Source: an uncultured Lachnospiraceae bacterium | Lineage (GTDB): Bacteria; Bacillota; Clostridia; Lachnospirales; Lachnospiraceae | Direction: 5' to 3' | Length of the DNA: 54,907 nucleotides | NCBI GenBank assembly: GCA_910577655.1 | Contig: CAJTOW010000014.1 | Coordinates: 1-54,907, forward strand | Shown here: positions 49,657 through 54,907 of the stretch, one piece after another | Numbering within the stretch: position 1 is the stretch's first letter | Layout: the number at the start of each line of letters is the position of its first letter | Position numbers and translations under genes: made by a program | The notes under the pieces: model-generated | What the model saw: only the letters and a program-made list of their open reading frames with translations | Databases searched by the model: none | Told to the model about the DNA's origin: nothing

Positions 49657-50457
49657 ATGAAGCTGTTTATCAGTGCGGATATTGAGGGCTGCGCCGGTCT
49701 GGCCATTCCGGCGGAGGCCCATAGGCAGGAGGCCGTATATCAGGCTTTTGCCAGGGAAATGACCGATGAAGTGCTGGCTGCCTGCGAGGCGGCCAGGGAG
49801 ATGGGAGCCACACAGATCGTGGTCAAGGATGGTCATGGGGACGCGTCCAATATTGATCCCCTGCAGATGCCGGATTATGTGAAGCTGATCCGGGGCAAAA
49901 GCGGCCATCCCTACAATATGATGTGGGGAATCGATGAAAGTTTTGACGGGGTCCTTTATATCGGCTATCACGCGCCGGCGGGAAACCCGGAGTTTTCCAT
50001 CAGCCACACCTCCACGGGCAACAGTCTCTATATCCGCCTTAACGGGGAGTATATGAGTGAATTCATGCTGAATACCTGCACGGCGGCGAGTCTGGGGGTG
50101 CCGGTGCTGTTTTTGTCCGGGGACGAGGCCATCTGTGGTCTGGCCAGGAAGCAGGCACCCTGGATCGAGACAGCTGTGACCAAGTGGGGCGTGGGAGGGG
50201 CCACGGTGTGTGAGCCCCGGCAGGTGGTTCTGGAACGGATCCGCGCAGGTGTAAAAGGGGCTCTGGGGAAGGAGTTTTCCGGCTGTTGTACAAGGCTGCC
50301 AGAGGAATTTGTCTATGAGGTGACCTTTAAGGACTGGAAGAGGGCTTACCAGATGTCCTTTTATCCCGGCATGGAACAGGTGGATACCTTTACCTGCCGC
50401 CTGCGGGCCGGCAGATGGATGGATGTGGTGACAGCACATTGTTTTGTAGTGTATTGA
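49657..50457 (+). CDS. dppA: D-aminopeptidase DppA (M55)
   Basis: A 266-residue cytoplasmic zinc D-aminopeptidase that cleaves D-Ala-D-Ala and similar peptides. Counting from ATG 49657, the metal ligands fall where they do in B. subtilis DppA: Asp8 and Glu10 in SADIEGCAG, His60 in DGHGD, then His in GYHAP (105) and SISHTS (117). That agreement also supports this start over the in-frame ATG 30 bases upstream. The enzyme fits the importer before it: D-containing dipeptides are taken up and split here. Confidence 0.95.
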   Translation: MKLFISADIEGCAGLAIPAEAHRQEAVYQAFAREMTDEVLAACEAAREMGATQIVVKDGHGDASNIDPLQMPDYVKLIRGKSGHPYNMMWGIDESFDGVLYIGYHAPAGNPEFSISHTSTGNSLYIRLNGEYMSEFMLNTCTAASLGVPVLFLSGDEAICGLARKQAPWIETAVTKWGVGGATVCEPRQVVLERIRAGVKGALGKEFSGCCTRLPEEFVYEVTFKDWKRAYQMSFYPGMEQVDTFTCRLRAGRWMDVVTAHCFVVY

Positions 50458-50568
50458 GTGCTGGAGGACAGCTGGATATGGGGGGGGGAGGCAACAGCCT
50501 GGAGGACGTCTTGGCTGCTGCACAAAGAGTCAGATTTTTGCAGATCAGAATGAAGGAGACAGTTGATT

Positions 50569-51669
50569 ATGAATATGCAGATGTTTGGCCGGATCTCAGA
50601 TGCGTTTGGGCCAAGTGGATTTGAGGAGGACGTGATCCGCACCATTGCCGGGTACTGTAAAGGGTACAAGGTGGAAAATGACGCCATGAACAATTTATAT
50701 GTCAGGATGCCGGATGTGGATGAGTGCAGGCCGGTGGTCCAGCTGGATGCCCATACAGATGAGTGCGGCTTTATGGTGCAGACCATCCATGACAACGGAG
50801 TACTTGGGATCCTGATGCTGGGCGGATTTGTGCTCAGCAATATTCCGGCCCATACAGTGGTCATTCGCACCAGAAAAGGTGATCTGGTCAAGGGGATCAT
50901 CACATCCAAGCCGGTGCATTTTATGAATGCCAAGGAGAGGGCCAGCCAGGAGCTGGAAATCGAAGGGATCTATGTGGATATCGGTGCTACCAGCAGAAGC
51001 GAGGCAGAGGAGGTCTTTGGGGTCTCCATCGGCGATCCCATGATGCCGGATGTGTCATTTTCCTATGATGAGCAGCACGGGATCTGTCTTGGAAAGGCAT
51101 TTGACAACCGGGCCGGGTGTGCCTGCATCGTGGATACCATGGAACAGCTCTATGAGGAGCGGGAGAAGCTTCCGGTTCAGGTGGTAGGCGCCTTCGCGGC
51201 CCAGGAGGAAGTGGGCATGAGGGGAGCCGCCGTGACGGCCCAGATAGTGAAGCCGGATCTGGCCATCGTATTTGAGGGCTCCCCCTCGGATGATTTCTAT
51301 TTCAGCGCCAGCCAGACCCAGGGGCGGATGAAGGGCGGCGTGCAGATCCGGCGGATGGATAAAAGCTATATCTCCAATCCGGCTTTCATCGAGTATGCCA
51401 TGGAGCTGGCGGATAAGTACGGGATTCCCTATCAGGAGGCAGTGCGGCGGGGCGGAAGCACCAATGCGGGTCGGATCAGCCTGACCGGAAAGGCGGTTCC
51501 GGTGCTGGTGCTGGGGGTACCCAGCCGTTATGTCCATACTCATTACAATTTCTGTTCCAGGAAGGATCTGGAGGCAGCCTCCGCTCTGGCAGCCCAGGTG
51601 ATCCGGAATCTGGATGAGGAGCGCCTGCGGCACATCCGCAGACAGGACGTGCTGGAGGGATGGATATGA
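50569..51669 (+). CDS. M42-family metallo-aminopeptidase (glutamyl/deblocking type)
   Basis: A 366-residue di-metal aminopeptidase that forms large self-compartmentalised assemblies in relatives. Metal ligands appear in order: QLDAHTDECGF (His), KAFDNRAGC (Asp), AAQEEVGMRGA (catalytic Glu pair), FEGSPSDD and the C-terminal HTHYNFC. AAGGAG lies 10 bases before ATG 50569; a TTG at 50563 is the alternative start. It overlaps the start of the following C26 gene. It would digest the imported peptides from their N-termini. Confidence 0.92.
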   Translation: MNMQMFGRISDAFGPSGFEEDVIRTIAGYCKGYKVENDAMNNLYVRMPDVDECRPVVQLDAHTDECGFMVQTIHDNGVLGILMLGGFVLSNIPAHTVVIRTRKGDLVKGIITSKPVHFMNAKERASQELEIEGIYVDIGATSRSEAEEVFGVSIGDPMMPDVSFSYDEQHGICLGKAFDNRAGCACIVDTMEQLYEEREKLPVQVVGAFAAQEEVGMRGAAVTAQIVKPDLAIVFEGSPSDDFYFSASQTQGRMKGGVQIRRMDKSYISNPAFIEYAMELADKYGIPYQEAVRRGGSTNAGRISLTGKAVPVLVLGVPSRYVHTHYNFCSRKDLEAASALAAQVIRNLDEERLRHIRRQDVLEGWI

Positions 51670-52412
51670 CAAACCGGAGAAAACCTGTTATAGGAATTCT
51701 TGGTCTTACCAGAAGGACGGATCCGGGGCTGTATGTCAGTGGGGAACATGTATTTACGGGAAGCACCAATGTCCGGGCCGTCCAGATGAATGGCGGTGTG
51801 CCGGTGCTGGTTCCGGCGGCAGCGGTGGCGGAAGATCCGGAGGCGGCGCTGTGCTTTTGCGATGGCCTTCTGTTTCCTGGTGGAGAGGACATGACGCCCT
51901 GGTATTACGATGAGGAACCCCTGCCGGTGATCGGGGCTTTCCGGCCGGAGATCGATGATGCATGGCTGAAGGCCGGCCGGTATGCCTTAAAGGCCAGGAT
52001 CCCCATGCTGGGAATCTGCAAAGGGCATCAGACCTTAAATGTGCTTATGGGCGGAAGCCTTTATCAGGATCTGTCTTTGCAGGACGGGGAAGTGATCCAG
52101 CACCTGCAGAAGTACAACCGGACCTATCTGACCCACCACGTGGAGGTGGAGGAGGGTACCCGTCTGGCAGCCATCCTGGGCGCCGGAAAGGTGAAGACCA
52201 ACTCCATGCATCACCAGGCGGTGAAGAAGCTGGGAAAAGGCCTGAGGATATCTGCCAGGGCATGTGACAAAACCGTGGAGGCTCTGGAGGACGAGGAGGG
52301 CCTGATCCTGGGCGTCCAGTGGCACCCCGAGGATCTGGTAGACTCTGCGCCTGTGATGAACCGGCTGTTTGCGGATCTTGCAGAGCGGGCGTTACAATTT
52401 AAAAACACATAG
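51666..52412 (+). CDS. Gamma-glutamyl hydrolase, class I glutamine amidotransferase-like (C26, PuuD-like)
   Basis: A 248-residue cytoplasmic hydrolase. The nucleophile Cys is in MLGICKGHQTLNV (about 115-127), the His and Glu in VQWHPEDLV; FPGGEDMTPWYY is the usual oxyanion-side loop. Relatives cleave gamma-glutamyl-GABA or other gamma-Glu peptides. Here the neighbours suggest gamma-D-Glu bonds in wall peptides, though that is inference. ATG 51666 has GGAGGG 6 bases upstream and overlaps the M42 stop; ATG 51660 is too close to it. It is the last gene of the peptide island. Confidence 0.9.
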   Translation: MTNRRKPVIGILGLTRRTDPGLYVSGEHVFTGSTNVRAVQMNGGVPVLVPAAAVAEDPEAALCFCDGLLFPGGEDMTPWYYDEEPLPVIGAFRPEIDDAWLKAGRYALKARIPMLGICKGHQTLNVLMGGSLYQDLSLQDGEVIQHLQKYNRTYLTHHVEVEEGTRLAAILGAGKVKTNSMHHQAVKKLGKGLRISARACDKTVEALEDEEGLILGVQWHPEDLVDSAPVMNRLFADLAERALQFKNT

Positions 52413-52420
52413 AATATGAA

Positions 52421-52449
52421 AAGGCCAGACAGGGGAGCTGTCTGGCCTT
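52421..52449 (+). terminator. Terminator of the peptide island
   Basis: AAGGCCAGACA (52421-52431), loop GGGGAGC, TGTCTGGCCTT (52439-52449). It is followed at 52480-52519 by a second AT-rich hairpin (GAAGAAAAT.../...ATTTTCTTC). Confidence 0.8.
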
Positions 52450-52622
52450 CTCTGAGGGGAGTATAAATAATTAATAAGGCTGAAGAAAATGATTTTAAGG
52501 GAAATCAATTTTCTTCAACTCTATTATACTGGATAAAATAAGAAAAAGCAAATGTATATTTCAGAAAAAAGAAGCCATACTACTCCTGTAACAAATCCAA
52601 CGATATCTCAGGAGGTAGAACC

Positions 52623-52664
52623 ATGAAGGACAATTACAAAGACATGGATAACAGCAAGAACTCC
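52623..52664 (+). pseudogene. Start of a small gene interrupted by the IS
   Basis: AGGAGG, seven bases, then ATG with 14 codons (MKDNYKDMDNSKNS) before the IS begins. A good ribosome site and an Asn/Lys/Asp-rich start suggest one of the small Asn-rich proteins common in clostridia; the IS ends the frame 11 codons later. No continuation is seen on the far side of the IS. Confidence 0.5.
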
Positions 52665-52714
52665 GTTGTTTTGCATCCTCCGATAGATATAATAAGTTGA
52701 AAAGCCTTTATTCA

Positions 52715-52737
52715 TCCGCATTAGCGGACTTTTTTTA
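52715..52737 (+). terminator. Inward terminator at the IS left end
   Basis: TCCGC-atta-GCGGA then CTTTTTTT. It blocks transcription entering the IS from outside, a common safeguard of transposase expression. The second copy has it as well (54863-54885). Confidence 0.8.
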
Positions 52738-52771
52738 TGTCAATACTTTTGAACTTTTTTGTTGTCTTTTA

Positions 52772-52800
52772 TTGCGTTCCGCGTGAAACAATGATATAAT
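52772..52800 (+). promoter_or_regulatory. Transposase promoter
   Basis: TTGCGT (52772-52777), 17 bases, TATAAT (52795-52800); GGGAGGTGA follows before the TTG start. Confidence 0.7.
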
Positions 52801-52820
52801 ACTCTCAGGGAGGTGATTTT

Positions 52821-54596
52821 TTGTACCTTAAAAAAAGCTTCAATCAAAAGAGAAACAAGACCCAGCTTTCTTTTGTCCAGGGATACCGTGTTGATGGGAA
52901 AGTAAAACATAAAGTGATTCAAAATCTTGGATATTTGGAGGATTACCTGGACAAATATAAAGACCCTGTAGCACATTTCCAACAGATCGCAAAAGAATGG
53001 AATGAAAAGCAGCAAGCACCGGAAACCATTGCCGTGGGACTTTCGGAAAAACTCCCGGATCAATGCCTCAACCGAAAAAATCTTGGCTATGCCATAATTA
53101 AGCTTGTCTATGCAAAGCTCCAAATCCGTGAATTTTTCCAAAATAAACAGCGCCAGATCCCCGCAGAGTATAACCTGAACAGCATTTTCTCACTGTTGGT
53201 ATTCAACAGGTTCCTGTTCCCCTCATCAAAAAAGAACGCTTTTGAGACAAAAGGCAGCTTTTTTGACCGTTTTGACTTCTCGCTGGATGATGTCTACCGG
53301 GCGCTTGGCTATTTTTGCAGATATTCACAGGATCTCCAAAGACATCTGCATGCCAGAATCTCCTGTCTGATTGGCAGGGATTCTCAAAAAGCCTATTATG
53401 ATGTCACAAACTACTACTTTGAAATACCCTACGAAGATGAAGACAGCCCGGACGCGGAAAGAAAGGTGAAGCGGAAACGCGGGCCGTCAAAAGAACACCG
53501 CAAAGACCCGATCATACAGATGGGGCTTCTTATGGACTCCAACGGCATCCCAATGGCGTTCCACACCTTTTCCGGCAATGAAAGCGAAAAAACAAATATG
53601 CTTCCGGCAATACGGGAAGTCAAAAAAGATTTCTGCCTCGACAGGATCATTGTCGTCGCCGACAGGGGGCTCAATACCAGTGACAATACCTTTCTCCTTT
53701 CCGGGGTCAACGCATCCGATGGGAAAAACAATGACGGCTATGTCTATGGACAGAGTGTCCGGGGGGCTGACGCGGAATTCAAAAAATGGGTGCTGGAACC
53801 GGACGGATATGTAATAACCACGGAAAAAGATAAAGATGGGAAAGAGATTCCGTTCAAACATAAATCCAGGCTGTACGCAAAAGAGGTAACAGAAAAAGAT
53901 TCCAACGGCGTGCGCAGGCTTAAAAGGACCATTTATCAGAAACAGATGGTATATTATTCCGAAAAATACGCAAAAAAGCAGCGATATGAAAGGGAAAAAG
54001 CGGTTGCGAAAGCAAGGGATCTGATCAAACATCCCGCAAACTATACAAAGGCGACCAGCTATGGCTGCACCGCATACATCAACAATATCTCCTTCTCGAA
54101 AGATACCGGGGAAATCGTAGATGGAAAAGAGCTTTCTATTAATGAAGAAAAAATTGCCGGGGAAGCGCTGTATGACGGTTACTACTCGATTGTCACAAGT
54201 GAAAAGGAACTTTCCGACCAGGAAATACGCGGCATCTACAAGGGTTTATGGGAAATAGAGGAATCCTTTAAGATTATCAAGAGTGAATTCAAAACCAGAC
54301 CTGTCTTTGTTTCCACGGAAGAACATATACAGGCTCATTTTTTAATCTGTTTTGTAACTCTGGTGATTATGCGCGTCTTAGAACAGCTCACAGGAAAGTG
54401 TCATTCTGTCAGACAGATCCGAAATTCGCTGGCAAGCTATTCGTGCTCCTACCTGGACCAAAACTATTACCTGTTTGATTACCGGGACGATGTCATTCTA
54501 ACCATGGAGAAGACCTTCGGTCTGGATCTAAGCAAAAAGATTATGCCGCTTTCAGAGATCAAGCGGATATCCATGTATCAAGATATAGAAATATAA
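52821..54596 (+). CDS. IS1634-family DDE transposase
   Basis: A 591-residue transposase of the IS4-like superfamily, IS1634 group. The catalytic acids are visible in YYDVTNYYFEIPY (first Asp, about residue 196), IVVADRGLNTSDN (second Asp, about 281) and EIEESFKIIKSEF (Glu, about 481). RPVFVSTEEHIQAHFLICF after the Glu is characteristic of the group. The start is TTG at 52821 behind GGGAGGTGA. The gene is intact and probably active, consistent with a second near-identical copy at the window end. Confidence 0.95.
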   Translation: MYLKKSFNQKRNKTQLSFVQGYRVDGKVKHKVIQNLGYLEDYLDKYKDPVAHFQQIAKEWNEKQQAPETIAVGLSEKLPDQCLNRKNLGYAIIKLVYAKLQIREFFQNKQRQIPAEYNLNSIFSLLVFNRFLFPSSKKNAFETKGSFFDRFDFSLDDVYRALGYFCRYSQDLQRHLHARISCLIGRDSQKAYYDVTNYYFEIPYEDEDSPDAERKVKRKRGPSKEHRKDPIIQMGLLMDSNGIPMAFHTFSGNESEKTNMLPAIREVKKDFCLDRIIVVADRGLNTSDNTFLLSGVNASDGKNNDGYVYGQSVRGADAEFKKWVLEPDGYVITTEKDKDGKEIPFKHKSRLYAKEVTEKDSNGVRRLKRTIYQKQMVYYSEKYAKKQRYEREKAVAKARDLIKHPANYTKATSYGCTAYINNISFSKDTGEIVDGKELSINEEKIAGEALYDGYYSIVTSEKELSDQEIRGIYKGLWEIEESFKIIKSEFKTRPVFVSTEEHIQAHFLICFVTLVIMRVLEQLTGKCHSVRQIRNSLASYSCSYLDQNYYLFDYRDDVILTMEKTFGLDLSKKIMPLSEIKRISMYQDIEI

Positions 54597-54655
54597 AATT
54601 TTTATAAACTCAAAATACCAAGAAAAATACAACAGTTTTATACATTTCAGAAATA

Positions 54656-54696
54656 CCCTGAACACCGCTATTCATGCGGTTTTCAGGGCATTTTTT
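54656..54696 (+). terminator. Terminator after the transposase gene
   Basis: CCCTGAA-c-ACCGC (54656-54668), loop TATTCAT, GCGGT-t-TTCAGGG (54676-54688), then CATTTTTT. Confidence 0.85.
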
Positions 54697-54761
54697 ACAC
54701 AATCCCTTGCAAAATTCAGGATACAGTAAAATCTTCTCAAAATCAACCAAGGAGGAAACAT

Positions 54762-54812
54762 ATGCAATTAGTAATCGCGGAAAAGCCCAGCGTGGCCCGG
54801 AGCATCGCCGCC
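54762..54812 (+). pseudogene. topB: DNA topoisomerase III, first 17 codons, cut by an IS
   Basis: AAGGAGG precedes ATG 54762. The codons read MQLVIAEKPSVARSIAA, the well-conserved start of type IA topoisomerase III, where the EKPS Glu and Lys belong to the Toprim active site. The second IS copy follows at 54811, and the frame runs into a stop at 54846. This form of topB is typical of conjugative transposons of clostridia, so the sequence right of the first IS may be mobile DNA. Confidence 0.8.
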
Positions 54813-54907
54813 GTTGTTTTGCATCCTCCGATAGATATAATAAGTTGAAAATCCTTTATTCATCCGCATTAGCGGACTTTTTTTATGTCAATACTTTTGA
54901 ACTTTTT
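54811..54907 (+). mobile_element. Left end of a second IS1634 copy (cut by window edge)
   Basis: 97 bases matching 52663-52759 with one difference (T at 54852 against G at 52704), in the same orientation. It interrupts topB. The rest lies beyond the window. Confidence 0.9.

Larger units (their letters stand above)
52663..54718 (+). mobile_element. IS1634-type insertion sequence, complete copy
   Basis: The left end is fixed by comparison with the second copy: the shared sequence starts at 52663 (CCGTTGTTTTGCATCC). The right end is uncertain; TTGCAAAA at 54708-54715 mirrors the TTTTGCA of the left end, giving about 2.05 kb. It holds one transposase gene, an inward terminator near its left end and one downstream. 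No target duplication is seen, because the two flanks belong to different genes. Confidence 0.75.

Noticed and set aside
1..54907. CRISPR array, tRNA or rRNA genes
   Set aside because: No regular direct repeats with unique spacers were seen; the repeated palindromes are scattered. No tRNA cloverleaf with a CCA-end pattern or rRNA signature was recognised by eye.

Overview
The window looks like a chromosome segment from a Gram-positive anaerobe of the Lachnospiraceae (Clostridium cluster XIVa). Reasons: strong AGGAGG-type ribosome sites, consensus sigma-A promoters, a LexA/DinR box of the Firmicutes type, the recA-recX-rny order, class III fructose-1,6-bisphosphatase, a LevR-type regulator with a mannose-family PTS, and choline-binding-like wall repeats. 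No rRNA, tRNA or CRISPR array is visible. The family-level assignment is inference.

Layout. 1-5 kb: the start of an AAA ATPase cut by the window edge, a probable transporter remnant, a cell-surface acylation pair (MBOAT plus SGNH hydrolase with a C-terminal FAM3/ILEI-like domain), and an orphan serine recombinase. 5-14 kb: biosynthesis of branched-chain amino acids (leuB, ilvD, ilvB) and serine (serC, serA, DUF1015). 14-16 kb: a cytoplasmic subtilisin-like protease and a Cof-type HAD phosphatase on the minus strand. 16.4-22.9 kb: one operon with a LevR-like regulator, a complete mannose-family PTS (IIB, IIC, IID, IIA) and a ceramidase-family amidase. 23.5-27.6 kb: a Uma2 nuclease-like gene, LexA-controlled recA, recX and rny. 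28-33.7 kb: a secreted wall-binding protein, an M23 peptidase and an AgrA/AgrC-like two-component system followed by an unknown basic protein. 33.8-37.2 kb: an MBL-fold hydrolase, fbp and a DUF1700 membrane protein.

38-52.4 kb reads as a salvage island for peptides, probably containing D-amino acids from peptidoglycan. It has an NlpC/P60 hydrolase, a D-amino acid aminotransferase, a DmpA-type P1 aminopeptidase, a divergent degenerate NtrC-like regulator, a five-gene Dpp-type ABC importer, a DppA D-aminopeptidase, an M42 aminopeptidase and a C26 gamma-glutamyl hydrolase. Wall fragments would be cut outside, imported, hydrolysed inside, and the D-amino acids transaminated.

52.6 kb to the end: an IS1634-type insertion sequence, then the first codons of a topoisomerase III gene cut by the left end of a second copy of the same IS. 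This is either a rearranged mobile element or an assembly join.

The intergenic spaces carry two families of short interspersed palindromes (GTAACAGTTCA / TGAACTGTTAC arms, and CTTCTTGTC / GACAAGAAG cores), plus a clear 167-bp MITE with 16-bp terminal inverted repeats and a CTAG target duplication. Most promising leads: the PTS-ceramidase operon, the two NtrC/LevR-type regulators that both lack the sigma-54 contact motif, DUF1015 as a ParB-like protein in the serine operon, and the dpp leader attenuator.
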